A stretch of 64,000 nt of DNA, from positions 434,001-498,000 of the forward strand of contig CBDDDL010000003.1 of NCBI GenBank assembly GCA_965226645.1. Direction: 5' to 3'. The position numbers and the translations under genes are program-made. Below the pieces are notes generated by a model that was not told where the DNA came from, ran no database searches, and worked only from the letters and a program-made list of their open reading frames with translations. Numbering within the stretch: position 1 is the first letter of the stretch; the number at the start of each line of letters is the position of its first letter. Positions 53,620-62,996 of this stretch are shown here, in pieces. The stretch comes from Poriferisodalis sp965226645. GTDB lineage: Bacteria > Actinomycetota > Acidimicrobiia > Acidimicrobiales > Poriferisodalaceae.

Positions 53620-56331
53620 GTGAGCCAGTTGTTGGCCGGCATTCGAGTGCTGGAACTGGCGACGGGAATCTCGGGTCCGTACCTGGGCAAACTCTTCGCC
53701 GACCACGGCGCTGACGTCACCAAGGTGGAGCCGCCGGGTGGTGATCCGGCGCGTCGCCACGGTCCGTGGGGCCCTTCGGGAACGCCATCAGGGGCCGGCA
53801 ACCTGGAGCGCTCGCCGCTCTTCCTGCACCTGAACACCAACAAGCGGAGCGTGATCGCCGACCTCGGCGTGCCGTCGCCGAGCACTGACGACGTCGATTT
53901 CGTCCGGTCGCTCGTGGCGGATTCCGACATCGTGATCGAGTCATTCGCTCCTGGACACCTCGATGCCATCGGGCTCGGCTACGAGACGATGTGCAGTCTG
54001 CGCCCTGGCATCGTCCTGTCCTCGATCACGCCGTTCGGCCGGACGGGCCCCTATGCGGAGGCCGGCTATCAGGGCAGCGACATCGTCACCTACGCGATGG
54101 GCGGGCCGATGTGGGGCACCGGCATCGACGAGCGCGAGCCGGTGAAGCTGAGCGGTGATGTCACCTCGTATCAGGTCGGCAATCTGGCAGCAGTGCCAAC
54201 GCTGGCTGCGTACCTCATCAGCCAGCGCAGCGGACGGCCTGCACATGTGGACGTGTCAGCCTTCGAGGCACAAGCGGGCACGATCGACCGGCGCAGCTCG
54301 TACCTCATCTACCAGGCGTACACCGGTACCGATGTGGCACGCGAGCCCCGTCAGCCTCAGCGGGCATCGCCCGTCGGCTTCTACCCCGTGACGGATGGCT
54401 GGGCGCTCGTGTTCACCCTCCCCACGTGGGTGCCCCGGATGGTGCAGACGCTGGCTGCGGCCGGGCTGGGGCTGGGCGATGGCGAAGAAGGCAGTTCGCT
54501 GGCCGAACGATTCGCGAGTCCCCGGTGGGTGTTCGATCCCGACCTGCCCGACATGGTCGAGACTGCCTTGTACACGTGGCTGTTCAGCCATTCCAAGGCG
54601 AGCGTGGCGGCAGCGGCGCAGGTCCACAAGTGGGCGGTGACGCCTCTGAACGCACCGGTCGATGTGCTCGACGACGAGCATTTCGTCTCCCGCGGTGTCT
54701 TCGTCGACGTCACCCATCCGGTCGCTGGGACCGTGACCCAGCTCACAGCGCCATTCCGATTGCACGCTGGCTCGGATTCGCCATCGGATGCTGGGCCCGA
54801 GGTGCCGGCGCCGGCTCCGTTGCTCGGCGAGCACGACGCTGCGACGCGTGCCCACGCCGCTGAACGCTCCCGCCGGGACGCTTCGGTCAGCGAGGCTGCA
54901 GCGAGCGATGCGTCAGCCAGCTCAGCCGACTCGCATGAGCGGGCCGATCGTGAGCCTCCGCGGCTGCCGCTCGACGGCATCCGTGTCCTGGACCTCACGG
55001 TGGTGTGGGCAGGCCCCGGCTGCACGATGTACCTGTCGGATCTCGGCGCGGAGGTAATCCGGGTCGACAACCCGTTCGTCTTCCCGACCGCCACGCGGGG
55101 CCTGATGGCACGTCCGCCTTCGGAGATTGTGCGGGAGCTGGGGCCGCTGTCCGGCTACCCCGACAACGATCCGGGACCGCGGCCGTGGAACCGTCAGAAC
55201 ATGTTCAGCTCGCACGGCCGGGGCAAGCTGAGCTGCACGCTGGACCCGCGCACCGAGCTGGGCCGCGAGACGCTGCAGCGGCTGTTAGGTCACGTCGACG
55301 TGATCGTGGAGAACAACTCCATCGGCGTGTTAGCGAAGCTGGGCATGGACTGGGAGACGGTCCACGCAGCGAACCCTCGCGTGATCATGCTGCGGATGCC
55401 GCCCATGGGCCTCGACGGCCCGTCGGCCGATTGGCTGGGATTCGGCGCCAATTTCGAGGCGATGTGCGGGCTGACCGGGCTGCGCGGCTACGCCGACGAC
55501 GACCCCACAAGCCTGACGTCGGTCTTCCACATGGATCCCGCCAGCGCTGCGACGGCTGCGTTCGCCGTGCTGGCAGTACTGGCCCGTCGCGACGGCGCCG
55601 GGGACGGCGGGGACGGCGGGGACGGCGGAACAGGCGTCGGCGAGCTCATCGAGTTCTCCCAGTCAGAAAACGTGATGCAGCACATCGGCGAGTACTTCAT
55701 CGACGCTGCGGCCAACGGAACCCGTCATCAGCCGCTCGGCAATCGGTCCATTGCGCGTGCGCCCCAAGGTTGCTATCGCTGCGCTGTGGATCCGGCTCGG
55801 CCGGACCAGGACGACGAGTGGGCAGTCATCGCATGCGAGAACGACGCCGACTGGCGGTCGCTCGCAGCGCTGTTGGATCGGACGGCCGGCGACGGCGCGC
55901 CGCCCCTCGCATCAGATGAACGGCTGGCCACGCTTGAAGGCCGCATGGTTCACCATGACGAGATCGACGCCCGCATCAGCGCCTGGACCCAGCAGCTCAC
56001 CTCAGCCGAGGTCTTCCATCAATGCCAAGCGGGCGGCGTACCGGCTGGTCAAGTGCTGCGCGAGTCACAACTTCGGACGGATCCGCACATTGCGGACCGC
56101 TGCTGGTTTCGCCAGAACGGCTCGGTCGAGCAGGGCTGGCACAGCTTTCCGGGGCGCCAGTGGCGTTGGGACGGCCCCGAGATGCCGTGGCGTCCAATCG
56201 GCATCCTGGGCGACGCCAACGAGTACGTGTTCCGGGGACTCCTCGACATGGACGACGACCAGTGGCAGGCGCTCTGCGACGAAGGCCACATCAGCCGCGA
56301 CTACAAGCACCTCGACGGCACATCGATGTAG
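53620..56331 (+). CDS. Double-domain CaiB/BaiF CoA-transferase
   Basis: Family III CoA-transferases move CoA between carboxylic acids. This 903-residue chain holds two such domains in tandem. The first is about 1-400 (GIRVLELATGISGPYLGKLF), with a likely catalytic aspartate in LSGDVTSYQVG. An Ala/Ser-rich linker (about 405-460) follows. The second is about 465-903 (GIRVLDLTVVWAGPGCTMYL), with a likely aspartate in FHMDPASAATAAF. Family III enzymes are interlocked dimers, so a fused pair may form an obligate heterodimer-like unit. A Gly/Asp repeat (GDGGDGGDGG, about residue 680) interrupts the second domain. Start GTG at 53620 chosen at domain start. Confidence 0.88.
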   Translation: MSQLLAGIRVLELATGISGPYLGKLFADHGADVTKVEPPGGDPARRHGPWGPSGTPSGAGNLERSPLFLHLNTNKRSVIADLGVPSPSTDDVDFVRSLVADSDIVIESFAPGHLDAIGLGYETMCSLRPGIVLSSITPFGRTGPYAEAGYQGSDIVTYAMGGPMWGTGIDEREPVKLSGDVTSYQVGNLAAVPTLAAYLISQRSGRPAHVDVSAFEAQAGTIDRRSSYLIYQAYTGTDVAREPRQPQRASPVGFYPVTDGWALVFTLPTWVPRMVQTLAAAGLGLGDGEEGSSLAERFASPRWVFDPDLPDMVETALYTWLFSHSKASVAAAAQVHKWAVTPLNAPVDVLDDEHFVSRGVFVDVTHPVAGTVTQLTAPFRLHAGSDSPSDAGPEVPAPAPLLGEHDAATRAHAAERSRRDASVSEAAASDASASSADSHERADREPPRLPLDGIRVLDLTVVWAGPGCTMYLSDLGAEVIRVDNPFVFPTATRGLMARPPSEIVRELGPLSGYPDNDPGPRPWNRQNMFSSHGRGKLSCTLDPRTELGRETLQRLLGHVDVIVENNSIGVLAKLGMDWETVHAANPRVIMLRMPPMGLDGPSADWLGFGANFEAMCGLTGLRGYADDDPTSLTSVFHMDPASAATAAFAVLAVLARRDGAGDGGDGGDGGTGVGELIEFSQSENVMQHIGEYFIDAAANGTRHQPLGNRSIARAPQGCYRCAVDPARPDQDDEWAVIACENDADWRSLAALLDRTAGDGAPPLASDERLATLEGRMVHHDEIDARISAWTQQLTSAEVFHQCQAGGVPAGQVLRESQLRTDPHIADRCWFRQNGSVEQGWHSFPGRQWRWDGPEMPWRPIGILGDANEYVFRGLLDMDDDQWQALCDEGHISRDYKHLDGTSM

Positions 56332-56418
56332 CGAGGCGGGCGTCTTGGAATGCCCGCTTCGTGCTGCTGCGCCTGCTGCTCACAGATACGCGTCACACGC
56401 CACAGGTAGATTGCCCGC

Positions 56419-56442
56419 ATGGCAACTGACACGGGCACTGAG
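56419..56442 (+). pseudogene. First eight codons of the Rv2466c-like gene, cut off by IS1380
   Basis: ATG GCA ACT GAC ACG GGC ACT GAG (MATDTGTE) ends in the CTGAG target duplication of IS1380 copy 2. The second CTGAG copy at 59841-59845 leads straight into codon 9 (GCG) of the oxidoreductase frame at 59846. Removing the IS and one CTGAG rebuilds one continuous frame. Confidence 0.8.
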
Positions 56443-56556
56443 CCTGAATCCACCGATTGGCCTTTGGTGAGCGTGGGGTTCGCGGGTCGGTGGCGGTTGG
56501 GGGTCGTGTCGGGTTGTTGGGGGTGTGGTTTGGTGTGTTTGGGCGTGTTGGGCTAG

Positions 56557-58334
56557 GAGTGTGCTGAGCAAGCCGTTTGTGGGCGTGTCAGATGGTGTTT
56601 GTGTCGGGCGTGGTTTGGCGGTCCGGTGGGCGGTTGTGTGCGGTGCGGGGTGGTTGGCGGTGTGGGGGTGGCTGTTCGGGGCTGTGTGTGTGGGGTTCGG
56701 GTTGGGTTTGGGTGTCGCGGTGGGTTGTTGGGGGTGTTTTGTGGTGGTGGTGGTCAGTTGATGGCCCAGTGGCGGCCGTTGTGTGTGATTCCGAGGTTGG
56801 TGAGTCGTTTGAGGTTGACTGCTGCGGCGCGGGTGGTGAGCCATTGCCGGTTTTTGTGGATGCCTCGGTAGGGGCATCTTCGGTTGTTGCGCACGAGCCA
56901 GGCGATGGAGCGTTCGGCCATTGGCCGCCATCGGCGGTAGTCGTGGTCGAAGCTGTCGGTGCGGGCCTGTTTGCGGGCTGTTTTGAGGAGCTGGTGGTGG
57001 GGGTGGATTTTGATGGTGCGCCCGTGGTTGGCGGTGGTGCAGCGTGCTCGCGCCGGGCATGTGCGGCAGTGGCGGCCGAAGCGTGCTGTGGCTTTGGGGC
57101 TGATCGTCACGGTGATGCCTTCGGGGCAGGTCACGGTGCCGGCGTCGAGGTCGATGTCGAAGTCGTCGATGCTGTAGCCGCCTTCGACTGCGGTCTGGAT
57201 CGGCGGCGGCTTGATCACCGCGGTCATCTCGCGTTCGGCGAGATGGGAGCGCAGGTCCCCGGTGCCGTAGGCGCTGTCGCCGTACACCTCGGTGCCGGCG
57301 GGCTCGTCGGCGACCAGCGCCGGCGCGGCCTGCGCGTCGCCGACATCGCCCGCGGTGAGGTCCACTGCGGTGATCAGACCCGTGTCGGGCTCGGCCGCGA
57401 TGTGGGCCTTGTAGCCGTCGCGGTAGGACGCTGCGCGACTTATGCACATGACGCGACTCGGGATCCACCACCGAGATCACTCGCCCCGGCGCGGTGCGGC
57501 GCGCGATGCGCCACCGTCCCGGGGCGTCGCCGGGCTCCACGTCTTGGCCCGCGACCAGCGCCAGCAACGCCACCGCGTCGCCCTGAGCGTCGTCCAGGTC
57601 GAGATCTTCTGCTGTGCCGATCAGTTCGAGGGCGTCGTCGACGAGCTCGCTCACGAGCCGTTCCACGTCGCCGGGATCGCCCCAGTCCACCACCGCCCCG
57701 CCGGTGTCGAGATTGCGTTCGCGCACCCACACATCGGCGAGCCCGCCGTGGAGCTTGCGGACCCTACGGATCTGGTTCACCAGCATCGTGACGGTGTCCT
57801 GACGCGCCACCGCGTCATCGAGCACAGTCGAGTCCAGCACCCGCCGGTGGCTCTTCGCGACCGCGCCGCACTCAGCGATCAACTCGCTCACCACCCGGAA
57901 CACCCGATCAGGATCACCGCTCGCACGCAGCCGGTTGCGCCACAGCGTCAGCACCGTGTGATGGAACGCCTCATCAGTCAACGCCAGGCCCGCAGCGGCC
58001 TTCCACGCGATATCGGTCGCCAGCCGCCGGCACGCCTGCCGATCCGACAAGCCTTCGAGCGCCTGGAGCACCATCACGGTCGCGACCACCTCGCCAGGCA
58101 CCGACGGACGCCCCCGACGCGACCCGAACAAATCAGCGAACAACCCGTCCGGGAACAACCTGCTGCGATGTTCAGCCAAGAACGCGTGCACCGAGCCCAC
58201 GCCCACCAGATGCCCGCACAACGCCCGCGCATCCAACAACTCACGATCCAAACGGCACGAACCCTGCATGCACACATCCTCCCGCGCGCACACCCCCAAC
58301 ACGCGGAAATCCGCCCCAATAAATCAGCACGCTC
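56557..58334 (-). mobile_element. IS1182-like element nested in IS1380 copy 2
   Basis: Short inverted repeats GAGTGTGCTGA and TCAGCACGCTC (10 of 11 match as complements), flanked by a palindromic 4-bp duplication CTAG (56553-56556 and 58335-58338). The single transposase reads on the minus strand with one frameshift. Copy 1 of the IS1380 has no insertion at the equivalent CTAG. Confidence 0.88.
56754..58269 (-). pseudogene. IS1182-type transposase, frameshifted
   Basis: The first frame (from MQGSCRLDRELLDARALCGH) has the N-terminal DUF772-like domain (LFADLFGSRRGRPSVPGEVV, GLSDRQACRRLATDI), then DSTVLDDAVARQ and VVDPESRHVHKSRS. Near 57430 the frame shifts. The second frame continues ASYRDGYKAHIAAEPDTGLI, VYGDSAYGTGDLRSHL and a cysteine cluster CRTCPARARCTT, ending AERSIAWLVRNNRRCPYRG and a stop at 56754. 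Removing a single-base difference would rejoin them, so the loss is recent or a sequencing error. Confidence 0.85.
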
Positions 58335-58409
58335 CTAGGGGTGGGGGTGTGGTTTGGGTTGTGTTGGCGTTGGGTTTGTGTGGGGGCGCCGGTTCCGGGG
58401 GGTTCGGGG

Positions 58410-59720
58410 TCAGCCTGAGGGTCCGGGCAGGGCTCGCAGGGCTGCGAGTGTGGTTGTGAATTGTGTGGCCCAGGGCCAGCGGGCGGGGTATCGCAGGGTG
58501 GGTGTGCCGGAGCGGTTGACTGCTACGGCGGCGAGGGCGACGAGTCGGGTGCGGCGGGAGCGGTTCGTGGCCGGCGACGCGCCCGCGAGTGCTGTGGTCC
58601 AGTGGCCGATGTTGTGGGCGAGCGCTGCGCATGCGAGCCATGCGCAGTTCGCGCTGTAGTGGCCTGAGGGGACGTGTTCGAGGCCGGAGCCTTCTTTGAG
58701 GTCGCGGATGGCGAGCTCGACGACGGCGTGGGCGCGGTGGAACCGGTCAGCTTCGGCGGTGTCGTGTTCGGTGTTGGTGATGAATGCGTGGTGTCGCCAG
58801 TCGGGCCACAGCTGTTGCTGTGCGCCCTCGGTGAGGCGGGTGCGGCGCACGACGAGGCGAACGGTGCGTTTCTGTTTGCCGCGGCCGGTGGCATAGGTCG
58901 TCTCGGCGACTTGGGCGTGGCCGCCTTTGGTGTAGGCGATGTCGGTCCAGGCGGTGCTGGGGATTGCTTGGATCGCTGCGCGAACAGCGGGTATGAGGGC
59001 GACGGTGATCGACCATTTGATGTTGTGGGCGTCGAGGCGGTCGATCAGTTTCCATGACCAGAATCCCGAGTCGGCGCGCACCGTGGTCGGCCCGACAGCC
59101 CCGGCGCGTCGCAGGTTCGCGACGAGCTCGTCGACGAAGCGCACCACGCCTCGCGAGGACCCCGCGGACCCTTTGCGCATGCGGGCGCCGAGCACCTCGC
59201 CGGTGTCGGCGCGTGCAGCGAGCAGCGGGTGATAGCCGAGCACGCTGGTGTAGCCGTACGCGGCTCCTTGCTTTTGCTTGCCGTGGACCTCGCAGATCGT
59301 GGAGTCCAGATCGACCACCAGCGGCGCCTTGCCGGGGCCGGCGCCCAGCCCCCATGCACGCGCCAGCGTGCGCGACAGCACCGCTTCGAGCTGGCGGACG
59401 TGGCCGAACGTGAACGTCCGCAGGAACGACCCCACCGTGGACGGCGCCATCGGGCGGAACCCCAGCACCCTCCCGGTGCGTCCGGCGCGCAGCATCTCGA
59501 CGTGATCGATGTGGGTGGCGCCCGCGACCATCGCGGCGACCACTGTGAGAATCTTCGGGCCCGGGTTCGCCGAACCGGTGCGCACCCACCGCTCGATCAG
59601 CGCCGACAGACCCAAACGGGCCATCAGCGTTCCCGCCAGGATCAGGCCCGCGTTGGCCACCAAACCCTCATGGTCGAAGGTCGTTGCGAACCGGTCCAGC
59701 TTGCGCGATGATGCAGACAC
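58410..59720 (-). CDS. IS1380-family transposase, intact
   Basis: 436 residues from a GTG (VSASSRKLDRFATTFDHEGL) with AGGAGGCACTTTTT upstream. IS4/IS1380-type DDE features: VVDLDSTICEVHG, TTVRADSGFWSWKLIDRL, and a late glutamate helix VVELAIRDLKEGSGLEHVPS. It aligns end to end with the broken copy at 34135-36788 and serves as its reference for locating the frameshift and the IS3 insertion. Confidence 0.93.
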   Translation of the reverse strand: MSASSRKLDRFATTFDHEGLVANAGLILAGTLMARLGLSALIERWVRTGSANPGPKILTVVAAMVAGATHIDHVEMLRAGRTGRVLGFRPMAPSTVGSFLRTFTFGHVRQLEAVLSRTLARAWGLGAGPGKAPLVVDLDSTICEVHGKQKQGAAYGYTSVLGYHPLLAARADTGEVLGARMRKGSAGSSRGVVRFVDELVANLRRAGAVGPTTVRADSGFWSWKLIDRLDAHNIKWSITVALIPAVRAAIQAIPSTAWTDIAYTKGGHAQVAETTYATGRGKQKRTVRLVVRRTRLTEGAQQQLWPDWRHHAFITNTEHDTAEADRFHRAHAVVELAIRDLKEGSGLEHVPSGHYSANCAWLACAALAHNIGHWTTALAGASPATNRSRRTRLVALAAVAVNRSGTPTLRYPARWPWATQFTTTLAALRALPGPSG

Positions 59721-59845
59721 AAAAAGTGCCTCCTGTTTTTGAGACGAATGTGGGTATTGACATCACAATCGTCGCAGATCAGGAGGCCTTTTTCGCGGAC
59801 GCGGCAACCCCCACACACCCGACACACCGGTGGATTCAGGCTGAG

Positions 59846-60496
59846 GCGCAGGCCGCGGCCAACGACGTCGAGTTCTGGGTAGACCCCATCTGACCTTGGT
59901 GCTGGGTGACGGCCAGGTGGGTCGTCGACGAAGTCGCCTCCGAGCGCAACCTGAACGTGAAATGGCAGCCGATCAGCCTGCTCTTCAAGAACAATCCTCC
60001 GACCGACAGTCCCTACTACGACGCGGTCGTGGGCACCCACGGGCATCTGCGGGTGATGGAGTCGATCCGCGCCGCGGAGGGCGACGATGCCGTGTTCGGC
60101 GTCTACTGGGATTTTGCGAGCCGCATCCACCACGACGGTGACCGCGATTTCGACATCGCGAAGGCGCTCGAAGAGCTGGGGATCGATCCGAAGCACGCGA
60201 AGGCCGCGACGGACGAGTCGTGGGACGCCGAGATCCGCTCACGCATGGACGAAGGGTTGGCGCTCGTCGGCACCGATGTCGGCACGCCGATCATCGCTCT
60301 GGACCGCAGCGACGGCGAGCGCGTCGGCATCTTCGGTCCAGTGATCACGCGGGCGCCCAAGGGCGAAGACGCCCTGAAGCTCTGGGACGGCATGGTCGCC
60401 ATGATGGACGTGGACGGCTTCTGGGAGCTGAAGAAGACGCGCACCGAGCGCCCCGAATTCGGCGACCGTCCGGTCACCGTCCCGCCGGTCGGCTGA
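59846..60496 (+). CDS. Rv2466c/DsbA-like oxidoreductase with UGA at the first active-site Cys (candidate selenoprotein)
   Basis: The frame after the IS1380 reads AQAAANDVEFWVDPI, then UGA (59891-59893), then PWCWVTARWVVDEVASERN and an intact DsbA-fold chain: FGVYWDFASRIHHDG, DVGTPIIALDRSDGERVGIF, FGPVITRAPKGEDALKLWDG, WELKKTRTERPEF. In Rv2466c, a mycothiol-dependent DsbA-like enzyme, the motif is DPLCPWCW; here the nucleophilic Cys is UGA while the resolving Cys (59900-59902) is kept. A UxxC motif is a known selenoprotein pattern. A CTGG/CCAG stem with loop GTGACGG (59902-59916) is a weak SECIS candidate. The gene's first eight codons lie beyond the IS1380, so it may be an unexpressed relic. 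A frame through the IS end (from 59684, ATG 59711) runs into it. Confidence 0.6.
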
Positions 60497-60555
60497 GCGC
60501 GCGGCGGCGCACCCGCGCACCGCGGAAACACAGCAACATCCAACGGAGCAGCGCG

Positions 60556-61728
60556 ATGGCGGGCACCATTCTCGACGACCTCAAGATCATCGACACCGAC
60601 AGCCACTGGTCCGAGCCCTACGACCTGTGGACGTCGCGCGCGCCTGCGAAGTACCGAGACCGAGTGCCGCGGATGACCACCAAAGACGGCAAGCGCCGCT
60701 GGTGGTTCGACGACTCGATCCCGATCGGCCTGCCGATCGCTTCGTCGGTCGTCGGTCCCGACGGCGAGAAGGTCACCGGAACGGTGTTCTTCGATTTCGA
60801 CAACGACATGGTTCACCGCGCCAGCTACGACGCCGAGGCCCGGGTTGCGATGCTCGACGAACTCGGCATCGAAGCGCAGATCATGTATCCCAACGTTGCC
60901 GGCTTCGGGAACCAGAACTTCCTGAAGTCGCCGGATGATGCGCTGCGCATCATCTCGGTCGAGATCTACAACGACGCATTGGCCGAGTTCCAGGAGGCCA
61001 GCGGCCAGCGAGTGTTCGGCATGGCGCTGCTGCCTTGGTGGGATCTTGACGCTTCGGTGCGCGAGATCGAGCGCTGTCACGCAAACGGCTTGCGGGGCAT
61101 CGTGACGTGCTCCAACCCCGAAGAGGCAGGCCTGCCCGACATGGCGATGCCGCACTGGGATCCCGTGTGGCAGGTGTGCTCGGACTTGGCGATGCCGGTG
61201 AACTTCCACATCGGGTCGTCGAAGGGCAACCTTGACTACTACGGCAAGGCGCCGTGGCCGTCATTCGGGCCCGAACGCCGTCTCGCGGTCGGCTCGGCGA
61301 ACCTGTTCATGGGCAACGCCCGCGTCGTGGGCAACATGATCTACTCCGGCGTGCCAGAGCGGTTCCCCAACGTGAAGTTTGTTTCGGTCGAGAGCGGCGT
61401 GGGCTGGCTGCCGTTTTTCCTCGAAGTGCTCGATCACCAGATGCACGAGACGGCGCCCAACGAGCTTGCCGAGCTGTCGATGCTGCCCTCGGACTACTTC
61501 CGACGCCAGTTCTACGGCTGCTTCTGGTTCGAACGGTCCACGGTGCGACCGACGGTTGAGTACCTGGGCGCGCAGTCGCTGATGTTCGAGACCGATTTTC
61601 CGCACCCGACATGTCTGTACCCGCGCGACGATCACGATCTCGTGAAGGCGCTCGAGGGCATTCCGCTCCACGACGTCGAGCGGATCATGTCGCTCAACGC
61701 CGCCGAGCTCTACCGCATCGACATCTGA
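60556..61728 (+). CDS. Amidohydrolase family 2
   Basis: 390-residue Amidohydrolase_2 protein. Metal-site residues are DTDSHWSEP at the start, VNFHIGSSKG and the catalytic aspartate in FETDFPHPTCLYP. Blocks such as RVAMLDELGIEAQIMYPNVA and FGMALLPWWDLDASVREI fit the family. It resembles the protein at 4200-5561 but lacks its Ser/Thr/Gly insertion. It follows the Rv2466c-like gene by 59 bases and precedes a luciferase-like monooxygenase; together they may form a catabolic set for an aromatic or cyclic compound (inference). ATG with AACGGAG upstream. Confidence 0.85.
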   Translation: MAGTILDDLKIIDTDSHWSEPYDLWTSRAPAKYRDRVPRMTTKDGKRRWWFDDSIPIGLPIASSVVGPDGEKVTGTVFFDFDNDMVHRASYDAEARVAMLDELGIEAQIMYPNVAGFGNQNFLKSPDDALRIISVEIYNDALAEFQEASGQRVFGMALLPWWDLDASVREIERCHANGLRGIVTCSNPEEAGLPDMAMPHWDPVWQVCSDLAMPVNFHIGSSKGNLDYYGKAPWPSFGPERRLAVGSANLFMGNARVVGNMIYSGVPERFPNVKFVSVESGVGWLPFFLEVLDHQMHETAPNELAELSMLPSDYFRRQFYGCFWFERSTVRPTVEYLGAQSLMFETDFPHPTCLYPRDDHDLVKALEGIPLHDVERIMSLNAAELYRIDI

Positions 61729-61790
61729 GCCCACGGGGCGCCGACGACGCTCACCGGGAGACGTCAGCGGCGTTGGGCTAGAACTGCGCG

Positions 61791-62996
61791 ATGAAATTCG
61801 GGATCTTCTACGAGCTGTCGGTGCCGAGGCCCTTCAGCCGAGCCAACGAGTGGTTGACGTACCACAACGCCCTCGAGCAGTGCAGGCTGGCCGACGAGTT
61901 GGGCTTCGACCACGTCTGGGCGGTGGAGCACCACTTCCTCGAGGAGTACTCGCACTGCCCCGCACCCGAGGTGTTCCTGACGGCGGTCGCCGCGCAGACC
62001 CAGCGCATCCGGGTGGGCCACGGCGCCGTGGTCTGCGTACCGGAGATGAACAATCCGATCCGAGTCGCTGAGCGAGCCGCGGCGCTCGACATCATCTCGA
62101 ACGGCCGTCTGGAACTGGGCACAGCACGTTCGAGCACCTGGACCGAGCTAGGCGGATTCTGCGCCGACCCTGACGACACCAAGAAGACGTGGGACGAATT
62201 CGTCCGGGTGATCCCGAAGATGTGGACCGAAGACGACTTCGGCTGGGAAGGCGCCCGCTTCGAGATGCCGGCCCGCAACGTGATCCCCAAGCCCTTCCAG
62301 GAGCCGCATCCGCCGATGTGGGTGACGGTCACGACGCCCGGCACCGAGCTGGACGCAGCGGCGCGAGGCCTGGGCTGTCTCGGCGTGAGCGCCGCACCGT
62401 TCGCAGAGCAGGAACGCCGCACCGCCGAGTACTACCGGCGGGTTGCCGACTGTGACCCGGTCGGCAGCTTCGTGAACGACCAAGTGCACACGCTCAACTT
62501 CCTGTACTGCCACGAGGACTATCGACAGGCCGCCGCGCTGGGTCTCCCGATGGTGGGCGCATTCGCCATGTCCAACGCTCACCTGTACTTCACCCGCGAG
62601 GCGTACCCGACGCGGGCCTACCAGACGCTCGGCAACGCGGGCGCTGCGCTGCGCAACCGCGCCGGACCGGACGGGGCCGCTGCGGCTGACGACCCGAGTG
62701 CAGCCAAGGGTCTTCCCGAAGGCGTCGGCATCGGCGATCCCGACCACCTCATACGGACCATCCGCAAATGGGACGACGTCGGCGTCACCGGCATCAACTT
62801 CCTGCTCAACGCCATGGAGATGATCCCCCAAGAGCAAGTGCTCGACAGCCTGCGATTGTTCGCGACCGAGGTCATCCCGCAGTTCCAAACGCCAGCCGAA
62901 CGGGCGCGACCGGTGGCGACGCCCACCACCATTCCCGACGTCAGCCAGTCGAACACGGCCACCTCGTCAACGACACCAACCGGGTCGATCCGATGA
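61791..62996 (+). CDS. Luciferase-like (LLM class) flavin-dependent monooxygenase
   Basis: 401 residues in the bacterial luciferase-like barrel family. Blocks are MKFGIFYELSVPRPFSRANE, LADELGFDHVWAVEHHFLEE, the flavin-site region VGHGAVVCVPEMNNPIRVAE and RLELGTARSSTWTELGGF, and FEMPARNVIPKPFQEPHPP. The Pro/Thr/Ser-rich C-terminal tail (residues after about 375) is not part of the barrel. Its stop overlaps the next gene's start (ATGA). It needs a partner flavin reductase not present here; substrate unknown. Confidence 0.85.
   Translation: MKFGIFYELSVPRPFSRANEWLTYHNALEQCRLADELGFDHVWAVEHHFLEEYSHCPAPEVFLTAVAAQTQRIRVGHGAVVCVPEMNNPIRVAERAAALDIISNGRLELGTARSSTWTELGGFCADPDDTKKTWDEFVRVIPKMWTEDDFGWEGARFEMPARNVIPKPFQEPHPPMWVTVTTPGTELDAAARGLGCLGVSAAPFAEQERRTAEYYRRVADCDPVGSFVNDQVHTLNFLYCHEDYRQAAALGLPMVGAFAMSNAHLYFTREAYPTRAYQTLGNAGAALRNRAGPDGAAAADDPSAAKGLPEGVGIGDPDHLIRTIRKWDDVGVTGINFLLNAMEMIPQEQVLDSLRLFATEVIPQFQTPAERARPVATPTTIPDVSQSNTATSSTTPTGSIR

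Larger units (their letters stand above)
56443..59840 (-). mobile_element. IS1380-family element, copy 2, carrying a nested IS1182-like element
   Basis: Ends CCTGAATCCACCG and CGGTGGATTCAGG, flanked by a perfect 5-bp target duplication CTGAG (56438-56442 and 59841-59845). Transposase on the minus strand, intact. The nested element lies between its stop codon and the 56443 end, so it does not damage the transposase. The IS1380 insertion splits the Rv2466c-like gene after codon 8. Confidence 0.93.

Noticed and set aside
34015..59840. Two IS1380 copies as ends of one 26-kb composite transposon
   Set aside because: They are in opposite orientation, copy 2 has its own perfect target duplication CTGAG, and the outer flanks of the pair do not form a matching duplication, so independent insertions are more likely.
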